From assembly GCF_014633365.1 (NCBI RefSeq), contig NC_068346.1, positions 18,869,030-18,933,029 of the forward strand: 64,000 bases of DNA. Reading direction: 5' to 3'. Each line of letters starts with the position of its first letter. Positions within the stretch are counted from its first letter, which is position 1. This document shows, piece by piece, positions 11,663-23,395 of the stretch. Position numbers and translations under genes: made by a program. Under the pieces are notes generated by a model that saw nothing but the letters and a program-made list of their open reading frames with translations, did no database searches and was not told the DNA's origin. The DNA is from Diospyros lotus. Taxonomy: Eukaryota; Streptophyta; Magnoliopsida; Ericales; Ebenaceae.

Positions 11663-12530
11663 CCAAGGGTTACGAGCCCTAGGCCGTCCCCAAAGGTGGA
11701 CTAATGGCCACGGAAAAACTCATCCAAGGGTCACGAGCCTTAGACCGTCCCCAAATGTGGACTAATGGCTAAGGAAAAACTCTAGCCTAACACCCTCCTC
11801 TGTGAGGGAGTGGCTAAAATCCAAGGGTCACGAGCCCTAGGCCGTCCACAAGCCGAAGATGGACTAATGGCCAAGGAAAAACTCTAGCCCAACACCCTCA
11901 TCCGTGAGGGAATGGCTAAAATCCAAGGGTCACGAGCCTTAGGCCGTCCACAAGCCGAAGATGGACTAATGGCCAAGGAAAAATTCTAGCCCAACACCCT
12001 CCTCCGCGAGGGAGTGGCTAAAATCTAAGGGTTACGAACCCTAGGCCGTCCCCAAAGGTAGACTAATGGCCAAGAAAAAAATTCAGAGCCCAACACCCTC
12101 TTTCGCGTGGAAATGGTGACAATCCAAGGGTCAATAGCCCTAGGTCGTCCCCAAGACAAAGAGGGACTAATGGCCGGAAGAAACTCAACACCCTCCTCCG
12201 TGAGGGAGTGACAAAAATCTAAGGGTCAAGTGCCCTAGACCGTCCACAAGCCAAAGATGGACTAATGGCCGGAAGAAACTCAACATCCTCCTTCGCGTGG
12301 GAGTGGCGACAATCCAAGGGTCAAGTACCCTAGGCCGTCCACAAGCCAAAAATGAACTAATGGCCGGAAGAAACTCAACACCCTCTTTCGCGTGGGAGTG
12401 GCGACAATCCAAGGGTCAAGAGCCCTAGGCTGTCCCCAAGACGAAGACGAACTAGTGGCTGGAAGGAAATCAACACCCTCACGGAAGTAGCTAAAATCCA
12501 AGGTTCAAGAGCCCTGACTCATTCTCGAAT
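11663..12530 (+). repeat. Tandem array, mostly 89-102-bp units, about 10 copies
   Basis: Each unit contains CCAAGGGTCACGAGCCCTAG followed by GGCCGTCC, GGACTAATGGCC and CAACACCCTC motifs. Unit starts are about 11663, 11724, 11821, 11923, 12025, 12124, 12219, 12314, 12409 and 12498. Most spacings are 89-102 bp and the first is 61 bp. The array lies after the pol remnant of the Tat-type element, a usual place for such arrays in this lineage. Confidence 0.88.
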
Positions 12531-12537
12531 TAAAAGA

Positions 12538-13179
12538 ATGCAGAAGGTTAGAGAAAAAAACCCACAGCTGGACACAAACCAAATGGAGCTCAATAGGCGC
12601 GACCTACCTTGGAAAATCCCGAGCCACACCTATGACAAAGAAAAGCCAAAGAAATGGGTTAGTCAAGTTAAGGCTTATTTTGTTATTATTAACAAAAAAA
12701 AAATACATATATATATATATATATATTTATATATATTAAAAAAAAGAAGAAGGCAAAAGCCCCAAGGGTCGGCCATGGCTGACCCAATGTGCGCCCATAT
12801 ATATATATATTTATATATGTAATAATATGTAATAAAAAAAAAAAGCAGGAAGCCGAAAGGGGCTCCCCAGGGGACCTCGGCCATGGCCGAGAAAGCTCGG
12901 CCCCACCAAGATCTGGCGGGGCCGAGGCTGCCTGGCCAGGCCGACCTTTGCCAGGCAAAGGCTTGCCTGCCGAGGAAGAAGATGACCTTTTAAAAAAAAA
13001 AAAAAAGCAATGGAAGAAATAAAAATAAAAATAAAAAAAGAGAGGAAAAAACTAACCTCAAGAGTTTGGGGCTTAGTTGTCTCATACTTAAAAATACTCT
13101 TGCACATCTCGAGAAAAATTTACAGTTAAATAGCCTCAGAAATTAAGTTACTCCTCGACCCAGCATGATTCTCAGCTCA
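12538..13179 (+). other. Non-coding 3' region of the Tat-type element
   Basis: Non-coding sequence with two TA-rich simple repeats (12704-12740 and 12796-12820) and GC-rich palindromic patches between them (12760-12795 and 12870-12975, rich in GGCCATGGCC- and GGCC-like words). The open frames on both strands here are low-complexity products and not genes. Confidence 0.6.
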
Positions 13180-13181
13180 GC

Positions 13182-13532
13182 TCAAGGAGTGGGGGGCAAG
13201 TGATGTGGCATTACCTAAAATTACCAGAATACCCCTACGCGTTAATAGTCTTGCTCACCACGTGGATTACCCGAAAGGCTAACACATGGCAAGTCAACAA
13301 TCTTGTGCGGAATCCGAAAGATCCGGGCCGGTCCTCATCAGGTATAAAAAGTTCTATAGCTCTTACATTTATTACGACTTGCCTTTATTCTACTGATTTG
13401 AGCGTCGGAGTCCATCTCAGGGGACCCTAGCCCTGCCACTCCGTTGTCTTGCAGGTCCTATCACCGAGGTCCAATTCCTGAGGTCCATTCACAGAGGTGG
13501 CACGTGGTGGTCGGTCCCAAAAACCATCATCA
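13182..13532 (+). repeat. Polypurine tract and 3' LTR of the Tat-type element
   Basis: The purine tract CAAGGAGTGGGGGGCAAG ends at 13200, and the LTR begins TGATGTGG at 13201 and ends CATCA at 13532. It closely matches the left LTR apart from the loss of about 22 bp. It is followed by the target duplication TTTAC. Confidence 0.9.
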
Positions 13533-13537
13533 TTTAC

Positions 13538-14289
13538 AATCTTATGGTTTATGCTTATAGTATACATTTACGCAGAATATATATATATATATATATATTA
13601 CAATGTTGTTTAAGTCCCCTATTTCATGGCACAATATGAAATTGATCCCCCATATTGTAGAAGTTTGTTACCTAGCCCCTTATTCTATTGGACGTTTTCA
13701 TTTTGCCCAACCGTGTGTTAGGTTTCATAGAACAAAACACAGTAGAAATTTAAAATATTTCAACCAATCAAACTCTTTGACCAATCATGAAACTCAAAAA
13801 AATAGGATCTAATTTACAAGTATATAATCTTTTATGAATATAAATTAAAAAATAATTAACCAACCTTTAATTGTTCGACAAGTGAAAAGTTGAATCTTTT
13901 TGTCTCGAGATGTCACCCACCCTCTATAAGTGAACCACACCAAAGAAGCAGCTCTATGAATGCCAACAAGAACGCCCCTTGGATCTTCTTTCACCAAGAA
14001 CACAAGATCCACTGCCTTTTAGTAACTTGAAAACTCTTTTCAACTTCCTTGGAGGCAATTCCAACTTTTCTGAAAAGTTATTCCTTCAAGGCAAAGGTTA
14101 TCCCTGAGTTTTATGTTCTTGAAGGATTATACACGAGTCCCTTGAATTTTCCTTCATTTAAATCAAATGCTTTTGTAACTTTTGAAGCATTTAAGTTTGG
14201 TGCATTTGTAAAATTTGTGGTTTTATCATCTAAGGATCTCATTGTTTGGTATCCAAATTTGCATTTCATTTCTCTTCTTAGGTTAGGGT
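13538..14289. other. Repeat copy and decayed copia flank
   Basis: 13538-13720 matches 8335-8535 upstream of the gypsy insertion and includes an AT repeat (about 13579-13600). The remainder is probably decayed minus-strand copia sequence downstream of the gag remnant, but no domain is clear. The plus-strand frames here do not resemble genes. Confidence 0.45.
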
Positions 14290-15364
14290 TTCCACCTAGA
14301 TTGTCTCCATTCTCTCTTAGGTGCCTTGTACCTTGGTTTAGGTTTTGTATTTTTCTTTGAAATTAATGTGGCTAAGGCTTTCTCAAAAGTATTATTTTCT
14401 ACTAAAAGTTTGTTATTTTGAGATTTTAATATTTTATTTTCTTCTTGAAGTTTGATCACAAGATCATCAACCTTGTTTTTACTTTCTTTCTTTAAGTGTT
14501 GAGTTCTTTCTTCTAACTTCTTTAATTCATCTCTTAATTTATCCTTTTCTTCGTTGTGAGATTTGTTAGAAGTTTTTAGCTCTTTCTTAATAGATTGATA
14601 TTTTCTATAAAGTTCTTCAAAGGCTTCTTAGAGTTTTTCAAGCTCCATGTTTTCTTCTTCTTCTATAGCCATAAAACACACGTGTCTTCTCTTCATTTAC
14701 TTTTAGGACTAAGGTTTTTTTTATCCTTCTTACCCTTTGTGTCTTCATTCATATTTTTTAAAACCAGTTCATGAGTTAATAAAGTCCCCATGAGCTCTTC
14801 CATTGTTAACTCTTTGAGATTTCTTGCTTGGGATATTGCAATCACTAAAGGCTGTCAATCTAAGAATAGAGATTTAAGAATTTTCTTAACTTGATCTATT
14901 TCTGAAATAATTTTTTCTAACATTTTAAGATTGTTTATAATCTTTTGAAATCTACCATTCATTTGACTAATGTTTTCACTTTGAAGCAATTTAAATTCTT
15001 TTATTTATTGTGACATTAATAGATTAAATTTTGTGTCCTTTATTTGATCAGTTCCTTTATAAACTACTTCTAGTTTTCTCCATATTTCATGAGATGTGGA
15101 GCAAGCTGAGAGGTTTTCATACTCACAGGGGGAATTGAACAAAAAATTATATACTTAGCTTTATGAGCCATTTGTTGTTTTTTAATGTCTTCTTCATTCC
15201 ATTATTCTTCTTTAGTTAGTAAATCTTCCAAAGTTAGTAATCTATTGAAAACAAGTAGGATTCCATCCTCATCTTCCAATATGCATAATTTGTTCCATCA
15301 AAGAATGATGATCTAGAGGGTGATAATCATTCGGTTATAGCTTGGTTAGAGAATGAGACTAGAC
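14290..15364 (-). pseudogene. Copia gag remnant, minus strand
   Basis: Read on the minus strand from about 15350 downward, broken frames give a plant copia gag: a DGTNYAYW-like start region, STSHEIWRKLEVVYKGTDQ (about 15105-15045), FNLLMSQ, QMNGRFQKIINNLKMLE (near 14965-14910), IDQVKKILKSL and EELMGTLLTHELVLKNMN (near 14810-14755). A charged coiled-coil-like tail follows (KLQEENKILKSQNNKLL). Numerous stops and frame changes make it inactive. Its N-terminus is cut at 15364 by insertion of the next element. The true 5' part (start codon near 23163, primer site, LTR) lies beyond 23153. Confidence 0.8.
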
Positions 15365-15877
15365 TGTGCGGGCCCAATCTTGGCCTATCTCATGACCCAG
15401 TCTCGGTCCATCCCTCATGGCCCAACTCTCCTGGCCCAATCTTGGCTTGACCTTGGCCCTACGCCAGCCTGCAGCAGCATCATTGCAGCCCCCATACTGG
15501 GTATCCGCGCACCTACTTAAATCTCATCCTCATTAATAGAGGATCTCATACACATTAATGAGGGTTCTGTCGACACCATGATGCCACCTGGGAACCCCCA
15601 CCGGCACTTGATACTCAGTCCCATCACTTATAAATGCACGAGGCATACATGCAGGAGGACGTCTCTTCCTCCTCCTATATCAATCAGCTATTTTTAGAGC
15701 CAAGCTATATTCTGCTCTCTGACCTATCGATACACTCCCATTTCTTTACTCTCTCACTCACTTGAGCGTTGCAGTGCTTGCAGGTGCCAACAGCCCCCCG
15801 GATGGACCCATTACCGAAGCCTACTCACTGTCGTTGCGATCCCATCTCCTATTGCTCTCTTTGGTCAGGAAGGAACA
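15365..15877 (+). repeat. 5' LTR of the second Tat-type element
   Basis: It starts TGTGCGGGCCC and ends GAACA. It aligns along its length with 20117-20447 plus 23010-23153, for example at CAGCCCCCATACTGGGTATC and AGGAGGACGTCTC. The length is 513 bp. Confidence 0.82.
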
Positions 15878-15935
15878 TCTTCGCAAGGTAATGTCGGCAG
15901 ACAATACCGAAAAGAAGCTAAGAAAAATGGCTTGA

Positions 15936-16410
15936 CACCCTGTGATCTACTTCACGAACAAAGACTTCAAGGGCATTGATAAAAACCTCATTGACCCCAT
16001 GGTAATCTCTGTCATTGCCGCAAACTTTCTTGTAAAGAAAGTCCTCATGAATCAAGGTAGCTCAACCGGCCTATTATACCTGTCAACTCTAACAAAGATG
16101 GGTATCCTCGAAAAGCAGTTAAGGCCATTCCACGGGAACTTGATTGGATTTTTTGGAGAGCATATAGGCGTCAAGGGTTACATCGACCTGCTAACTTCAT
16201 TTAGAACCCCCCTTTATCAAAAAAATCACCATCTGGTACTTGGTCGTGGATTGCCAGACACCATACAACGTGCTCCTCGGCCTACCCTCTCTCAACTTCT
16301 TGGGTGTAATAGTATCCACCCCCCACTTGGCCATGAAATTCTCGGTGTCAGATACCAAGGTTGGGGTCGTTCACGCCGACCAAAAGGAGGCTCGGTAGTG
16401 TTACCACGAT
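15936..16410 (+). pseudogene. Tat-type aspartic protease remnant
   Basis: About 156 residues match the Tat-lineage protease that cuts the polyprotein: VIYFTNKDFKGID, DPMVISVIAANF, then VLMNQGSSTGLLY where the family has VLVDxGSS, then LIGFFGEHIGVKGYI. The catalytic aspartate is replaced (N-Q-G-S-S), so the enzyme would be dead even where the frame is open. The C-terminal third drifts out of frame. Gag, which should precede it, is absent, and RT does not follow it. Confidence 0.78.
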
Positions 16411-17183
16411 AGCCTCAAGGCCCGAAGCCCGAAGCCGGCAAAAATGACAAGGGAAATTAGGCCTCTAAAAATAGCAGCTAAATAGCAAGTGCCAGCAACC
16501 AAGCTCCACTCCCCAGCATACACATGGCGGAGATAGGTCCACAAAGCAAACAGTTAGATAGTCGTCCCCCAAAATAGGTCGTCTATGCTGACTCCACCTC
16601 ACTGAGCCACTAGCAACCTCAGCGGCGGAGCTTACCACTTGGCTGAGCCTTCAGAAAAACCCCTAGCCCAGATCATAGAATGCGAACAGCTTGCAGAAAT
16701 ACTATAGCTAAGCAATTGCTTTCTTGTATCATTCAATTACAAATACACTTTATTTAATCAAGACACTTGTTTCCCCTTATTTCTTATTATGTCCTCACAT
16801 GGTAGACCTCAGACTCTCTCGTTGTAGCCCTGCCTTCATGTCACCCCGGTCTCAACCTACCTTGTATCAAACAAGCACAAAACAGAAATAGACCTTGGAT
16901 CACCTCAGTCTCGCTCGACTAACTAAATACAAGGTGCCCAAGAATTCCCCATTTTATCACTTAATAATTTATCCCAGTGTTAATAGACCAGGAGTTACCT
17001 CAGCCTCGCCAAAGTCCTGCCCTAGGCCCAGCAAACCTAGTCACCTCATCTCACCTAGCACTTATGCCGATGAGGATAAATATCCAAACGTGACACTGGC
17101 AAAATCAAGGGAAGCCACAAGGTACTCTGAAATCCCTAATTTTTACTACCCATAATTCATTTAATGCGAGTATTAGCAACACA
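16411..17183 (+). other. Non-coding interior of the second Tat-type element
   Basis: No domain is recognisable. The composition is C-rich and similar to the spacer that follows pol in Tat elements. A T-rich stretch lies near 16735-16800. No gene is called. Confidence 0.45.
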
Positions 17184-17870
17184 GGACCTGGAACCAGACT
17201 TGGTCCTCCTTTAAACCGTGCTTGGGACCAAGACCGACATGGTCAGTCTGCCCTGCGCAGACCTCAGGCACAACTTTGTCACTGCTCTAGGGTCTCGAGC
17301 CTGCCTCAGCCCTATCAAGCCATGCCTTGTATCAGACAGGTGCATAGGACCTTGAGCCAGACTCGGTCCTCTTTTAAACCGTGCTTGGGACCAGACCGAC
17401 ATGGTCAGTCTGCCCCGCGCGGACCTTAGGCATAACCCCGTCACTGTTCTAGGGCCTCGAGCCTGCCTCGGCCTTATCAAGCCATGCCTTATATTAGATA
17501 GGCGCACATGACCTCGAGCTAGACTCAATCCTTCTTTAAATCATGCTCGGGACCCAAACCAACATGGCTAGTCTGCCCCACGTAGACCTCGGGCACAACC
17601 TTATCATTGCTCTAGGGCCTTGAGCCTGCCTCGGCCCTATTAAGCTACACCTTGTATCAGATAGGCGCACAGGACCTTAAGCCAGACTCGGTCCTCCTTT
17701 AAATCGTGCTTGGGATCGAGACCGACATGGTCAGTTTGCCCCGCGCAGACCTTGGGCACAACCTTGTCATTGCTCTAGGGCCTCGGGCCTGTCTCAGCCC
17801 TATCGAGCAACGCCTTGTATCAGACAGGCGCACACAATCTCGAGCCAGCCTCGGTCCAACATTAAATTCG
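17184..17870 (+). repeat. Tandem array, about 163-bp units, 4 to 5 copies
   Basis: Units start near 17184, 17347, 17510, 17671 and 17836. Each contains GGACCTTGAGCCAGACTCGG, then GACCGACATGGTCAGT, GCGCAGACCT, CACTGCTCTAGGG and CTTGTATCAGACAGGCGCA. The array occupies the same position in this element as the ~100-bp array in the element at 9-13 kb, but the unit sequence differs. Confidence 0.88.
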
Positions 17871-18037
17871 TGCCTTGTATCAAATAAGCACGCCAGACCC
17901 CATGCCTTATATCAAACACAGGGCCAGGAATACTAAGAGATGTTATCACCAAAAAAGAGCATGCAAGACAAAACATAAAACAAGGTACCTAGAAGACACC
18001 TACATTTCATTACGAAACTTACATTTCATCACAAGAT

Positions 18038-20064
18038 TCATATCTGTAGTAATTTTATATTACACTCGCCTATCATACTACAACCACTACAAGGCACAAA
18101 CGTCGAGGGCGGCCTAAAAGCATGCCCGAAGTAAAAGCAAGGCCAAGAAGCAGTCGCTGCGGGACGTGCTCCCCTATAATCATCAGTAACAGCTTTCCCC
18201 GTAGGCCGCTTGGCAAAAGCTGAAACTTTTTTTGTACCGTCGGACTTCCTGTCCCCAACAAAGGGGTCGGATTCTGTCGGTCTGGCAATTGCTCCCGAAG
18301 AAAATCCAAGAAGGCCTAGCGCCTGTGCGAGTGAAGATCTCCCACTTTCAAACTTGGAGCAGTCGAGTGACCCCCAGTGTCTAGCTTGATGATGCCAGTG
18401 ACAAGCATCGAAATAGTTAGACGTTGGAGCACGGTGCCCCCCCCCCCCCAAGAGGCAAACTCCAAGAAAGCCATATCACCCATTCTAGATACACCGTGCC
18501 TCCCCCATCCTAGTACTGTTCTCGCTAAAGCACGCTTAACTTCAGACTTCTCGGCCCTCGCTGCGCCAATTTTAGCTCCATCCGCGATCCTACTGGTAGA
18601 AGCGCCCCTTTCGAATAAAGAACCCCCACTGTAAACCATCGGCCTTATTTCCCCAACTTCCTAGAGCTAGGGCACAAAACGAGCGTTTACATTGGAAGAA
18701 ACCAAGGGCTTTCCTCCCCTCTTTTATAGACATGGTCACCCAACGATCAAAAGACCCTCACTGTCTCCTAAAAATCAATACGATTAGACTTCAAAAATCT
18801 TGCCATCAGTATAATCTACCCCCGCCTCGAAAATCGAAAGGTTGCCCCCACTATAGCCGATCAACCCTCTTCATGCGCTAAATAGAAAACCCTGACGAAA
18901 CGTCTCGCAAAGAGTAGCACGCCTGATGCCTCCACCAAAATATTGCCTCATTTATAACCTTAAATCCTGTGCTACACGCATAATTCCCTTGCACTCCTTC
19001 AATACCATGGAACTGAGTCGACAAACGCTTCTTTTTCGAGCTTTAAGACCAGGCACTAGCCCCAGCGTTGGGATCACCACGTTAGCGCCTAAGGGCCCTA
19101 ACCCAGCCATGAAAAGCACAATAAACCAAGCCTGAGCAAAGGATAGTATCCCGAACAACAAGAAAGCCTTTTATTTCATTAGCAAAGTCAACAAGCGGTA
19201 ATGTTACAAAACCTAGTAAAACCTGGCTGCCAAAATCACTATAAAACCTACACTACTACAAGGTAGGAAAATAGAAAAAGTAAACTCAACTCAGCCCGAG
19301 GCCTAGACGACGTCGGTAGCACCCTCCTCAAACACGATGTGCCTCGGCACCCGAAATTCCCCTTGAAGTCTTGAGGGTACTCTCCCCTTCGGACGAATCA
19401 ACAAATCGACCATCCTCGACCCTCATAAAGGGCTTACAAAGCTGCAGGTCTAGACCCGAAAACAAAGTCTTAACATGGAGTAAGGCTTTCTCATAACCCT
19501 CCAACTACCCATCTACAGCCTCCACCATTTGAGCCCTACCAGCCTCTACTTCCACTTGAGCGATCCCAAGTGCAGCTCGTAGATGGGCAACCTCTGCCCT
19601 TGAATGATGAAGCTCCAACTTATAGCATCATCGCACTGGCTACCGAGTCGACCTATGACCTCATGGCAGTGAACCAGTGACGCCTCCGCTCTTTCTAGCC
19701 GTTGGCTCAAGCCGGCCATCACCCTAGCTACTGCATCCCCCAACTTTCTTTTTGAAACCTCTTAAACCTATTTTATCTCCTCTCGATGCAACTGCTCGAG
19801 ATCAGCTATCTCTATTCGGAACCTAAACTCTAGTGCACGACATTCTGCCACTACCCCCAGAGCCCGATCCTCCACCCGGCGATATGCCTCCCATCGATCC
19901 CCTAAAGTAGATGGGTCAGACATGCCCACAGATGGTGTGCCAGATGGCCTAACCCCTCTAGAGTCCAGTAAGCGTTTCCTGATCGACCATCTATCTTGGT
20001 CAAATCCTAATGACAATCCAACTCTCCAAAACTGGTGTATATAGCAAATTACCCACACTTCCAT
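18038..20064 (-). pseudogene. Antisense open frames at the 3' end of the Tat-type element
   Basis: Several minus-strand frames lie between the tandem array and the right LTR. The best pair, about 20064-19768 and 19743-19546, reads as one charged helical protein (DRWEAYRRVEDRALGVVAECRAL, DLEQLHREE, LSQRLERAEASLVHCHEVI), probably coiled coil, broken by a stop and short gap near 19745-19765. A frame at 18639-18038 is less convincing. Tat-lineage elements often carry an extra open frame in antisense orientation here; its function is not known to me. Between 18640 and 19545 no domain is clear. The interpretation rests on position and helical character only. Confidence 0.45.
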
Positions 20065-20116
20065 TCTCTAGCTCAAATGCTTGTTTCTTGAGCATCCGAC
20101 CTGGGGGGCTGGGGAC

Positions 20117-23100
20117 CGTTCGGGCCTAATCTCGGCCCATCTCTTGACCCAATTTGGCCCATCTCATGGCCCAATCCCGGCCTAACTCTCTCGGCCCTGA
20201 CCCTACGTCAGCCTACAACAACATCATTACAGCCCCCATACTGGGTATCTGCGCACATGCTTAAATCCCATCCTCATTAATGGTGGATCCCATCCACATT
20301 AATGAGGGTCTCATCGACACCATGCTGCCATCAGGGAACCCCTACTTGCAAACGCACACGCATACATGTAGGAGGACGTCTCCTTCTCCTATATCAACCA
20401 ACTCTTTTCAGAGCCAAGGTATGTTCTTCTCTCTGACCAATCGATATTGTAATACCCAGTATTTAATATCAAAGGTATTTTTGGAAATTGTGGGGTCAAA
20501 ATAGAATTTATCAAAGTTTCGAGACAATATGTAATATCCAAAACATGAACGAAAGACAAGTGTCCATGTCAAGGAAGGTAAAATTTCCCAAATAAGTAGA
20601 ATTTGACAAAATCAAGAGATTCGCAAAGGTTTAAGGTCAAAAACACTCGATTAGGAGCATCCGGGCCAAAGTAAAGAAAATATAAATTGCACCAGGGAGG
20701 TCAAAACGACGAAGTTTTTGGAAATTCTTGAGGGAAATGGAAATTTTGGAACTTATAGGACATAGTGGAATTATTAGAAAGTCTAGGGGTATCAAGAAAG
20801 GGGCAAAGCGCATTTGGAATTTTCTTGGGGGGCAAAAGTGCAAAAAAACCAAACTTGTAGGTGGAAAACTGATCGGTCGCACTGTGGCAGTCGACTAGCC
20901 GCCCTAGGCATCGGGAAGGTCACCTGAAGGCTCAGGGATAGCCTCTAGGTGATGATGAGGTGAGTGGGAGTGGCCATTGGCCGAGCACGACAGTAATGTA
21001 GCCAAAATTAATGGCGGAGGTGACCGAGGGTTTGGCTGATTTATTTAAGGGAGTTTTCTCATGATGTAGGGCTATATGAATCTTTTAGAAGCTAGATTTT
21101 TGGCTTAAGGGATAAGAACAACAGAGATTTGGTGGATTTTGGCGCGAGAAATGGTTATAAATAGGGGTTAAAGGCCGAAAGTTCAAAATCAAAAAATTGA
21201 AGAAATTACTCTCGTTTTAGCTTGAATCGAGCCTCATGGATAAAGGGCTTTTGTTCTTTGAGTTGTGGGAAGCGTTTCTGGAGAATTTGGGAGAGTTTGG
21301 CATATGTTTCATGGGGTTTTAAGAAGCTGGCCAGAAAATTGGGAGTCGCCGAAACTGCACCTGCAACCGGCCATTAAGGCCCTTTTCGGTGGGTTTTTTT
21401 CAACATGTAAGGGGTCCATTAGGGTCCCCTCAAGGAGAGCTTCAAGCCCTTATAATCTATTTAGCTGTTGAAGGTCATCGCCGATGGTTGTTTCCTGGAG
21501 AAGACAAGACGCGTGGATGCACGCGCGGACTTTAGTCTCAGGCTACTCACCCAGCGCGTGAGGGCGTGTGACGCACAATTTTTTCCTAAAATTAATTTTA
21601 ATATTTTGTAAAATTATTTTAGGGGTGTTTATGCAAAAAATATTTGGAGAAACTAGGTGTTAGGTATTTATTATGAATTTTCGAATGAAAGAAATGTTTG
21701 AAAAAATAGAGAAAAATAAGGAAAATTGAGAAAATTATGGGAAAAATAGGAATATTGATTTCCATAGACATAATGGTAAACGTGAGCCAATTTGACTATT
21801 AGAGGGAAAGATTGCACGATTTTGAGATGCGACACGCTTTTCGAGGCAAAAATTGGCTTTTTCCTAATTAAGGTGAGTGGTTCGATTCCAGTCTTACCAT
21901 TTCTTTTGAAAGTGTTTTGGTGTTTGTGTAGTGGGTTCAGGTGAGAGATTTTACCCTTCCGAGCTTAGGATTACATGTGTTTAGGACTAGTTCCAACGAG
22001 TGGTTATTCCCTCCAGAACTTAGGATGTATTGTGTAGGCAATTTACTTATGTATTTGTGGCATTGTATGCATATTGATCATATGGAATATTGCATCAACT
22101 ATTTTACTTATGAAAGAGTCAGTGCATGGCATGTGATTTTTCATATCATCGTGGTGTTGATTTTGTGTCGTTGTTATGTCCGTGGGGGACGAGATGGTGT
22201 TTTCTTGAGAATGGGGTAAGGTTAATCCCGGTGAGCGGGTGACGTGGAAGGGCACCTGAGGATTAAGTATGTCGCGACAAGGTCAATCCCAATGGTGTGT
22301 GGAACGGTTTACACGGGAGATTGAGTATGTCAGGGAAATTTCTCAAGTTAGACATGTTGCATGTTGTCGTTATCCGTATATGCCATGCTCGTGTGTTATT
22401 CATGCATTTAGTAAACTGTATCATGCCATGACTTAGATTTTTAATCATCTAATCTGGGTTATGCCCCTGGAACATTCAACGTTCCAGCCAGGGGCTGCTG
22501 CAAAGGTGAGGACATGGCCAATTGAGGGCTAACGGTATTTAGCGTGATAGCTGTTGTATTATTTTGAGGCAGTAGTATTTATTTTGATATATGTGTGAAC
22601 GGTCGCATGATAGTGTTGTTATCATTTTGTAGCATTGTAATACGTATTATGATGTGGAAACACTATGTAAGAATCTCATGGTAGGCCACGATATTTTGAT
22701 GTTATTATATCCGCTACGTAATATTATGGCTCGTTTAGTTTAAGATTATTGATCTTGTTAGTTAAACAGGTGAGACTGGAGTTTCGGGATCTTGTGTGCA
22801 TGTGAAGTTTGTACTTGAAATCACCGCGGGTGCCGGCCTGTGTGAGCATGTGACGATTGTTCTTTGAATCGTTGTATGGCACGGGTATGTTATAGCATGT
22901 GAAGATTGTTCTTGATGCACTGCTCACAGTGAACTTGAAAAAAAAAAAAAAGATTCCAGTGAATTTCCTTATAGTGACGCGCCCGTGTAAGGCGAGGTGT
23001 TACAGATATATTGCCATTTCTTTACTCTTTCACTCACTCATGCGTCGGAGTGCTTGCAAGTGCCAGCCACCCCCCGGACAGACCTGTCGCTGAAGCCCTC

Positions 23101-23153
23101 TCCCTCCCATTGCGATCCCGTCTCCAACTACTCCCTTTGGTTAGGAAAGAACA
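20117..23153 (+). repeat. 3' LTR of the second Tat-type element, split by a solo LTR
   Basis: A polypurine tract (GGGGGGCTGGGGA, 20103-20115) precedes the LTR. The LTR consists of 20117-20447 and 23010-23153 (about 475 bp in total), separated by a 2557-bp solo LTR and its target duplication. It ends AGAACA like the left LTR. Confidence 0.82.
20448..23004 (+). mobile_element. Solo LTR A (Ty3/gypsy, 2557 bp)
   Basis: It begins TGTAATACCC and ends GGTGTTACA, with the perfect 5-bp duplication GATAT on both sides (20443-20447 and 23005-23009). A TATAAATA box lies at 21156-21163. No internal element sequence remains, so this is the footprint of LTR-LTR recombination. The great length and the TGTAA(T/C)ACCC...TTACA ends suggest a Del/Tekay-type chromovirus; this lineage call is inference. 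The open frames inside are short and not genes. Confidence 0.88.
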
Positions 23154-23218
23154 AAGACCATTTTAGATCTCTTATAAGTTGAAGATTTGGTTTAAGAATT
23201 CAACAATTTTAGAATTTT

Positions 23219-23232
23219 TCTTTGATATCAAT
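23219..23232 (-). other. Primer-binding site of the minus-strand copia element
   Basis: On the minus strand ATTGATATCAAAGA follows the LTR end directly. It resembles the initiator Met-tRNA site ATTGGTATCAGAGC with two changes. The broken gag start lies just downstream (ATG near 23163). Confidence 0.65.
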
Positions 23233-23395
23233 TGATGGTCCTTTCGGGAATGACCACACAAGAGAAGGGATGAATTGAGTGATTAAATTTTATCAATTTT
23301 AAGGAAAATTCTTGATTAACGATTTATAGAAAATATATTTGCTAAATATGTATAAGTGATGTTTAAGATTATAATATTACAAACCACAAGATAGT

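Larger units (their letters stand above)
9332..13532 (+). mobile_element. Tat-type Ty3/gypsy element, deletion derivative
   Basis: A complete insertion is bounded by two similar LTRs (9332-9685 and 13201-13532) and flanked by the perfect 5-bp duplication TTTAC (9327-9331 and 13533-13537). Inside are a TGGCGCC-type primer site, gag, a short integrase C-terminal remnant, a long tandem-repeat region and a polypurine tract. Protease, reverse transcriptase, RNase H and most of integrase are missing, so it cannot be autonomous. Long repeats after pol are common in this lineage. The right LTR lacks about 22 bp present in the left one. Confidence 0.92.
15365..23153 (+). mobile_element. Second Tat-type gypsy element, internally deleted
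   Basis: LTRs at 15365-15877 and 20117-23153 (the latter split by a solo LTR) bound a 4.2-kb interior. The flanks TAGAC (15360-15364) and AAGAC (23154-23158) look like one 5-bp duplication with one change. Gag is missing: protease sequence starts only about 60 bp after the left LTR. RT and integrase are missing too. The interior instead holds a 163-bp tandem array and minus-strand open frames. It is inserted in the gag start of the minus-strand copia element, whose two halves rejoin when it is removed. Confidence 0.85.

Noticed and set aside
11663..12530. Regularly spaced repeats that could suggest a CRISPR array
   Set aside because: The units are contiguous tandem repeats of about 100 bp without unique spacers, inside a plant retrotransposon; the same holds for the 163-, 57- and 34-bp arrays.
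12675..13107. Overlapping frames on both strands with many Ile, Tyr and Phe
   Set aside because: They are caused by TA repeats and A-runs in the non-coding end of the Tat-type element.
17211..17528. Minus-strand frame of 105 codons with repeated residues
   Set aside because: It is produced by the 163-bp tandem array.
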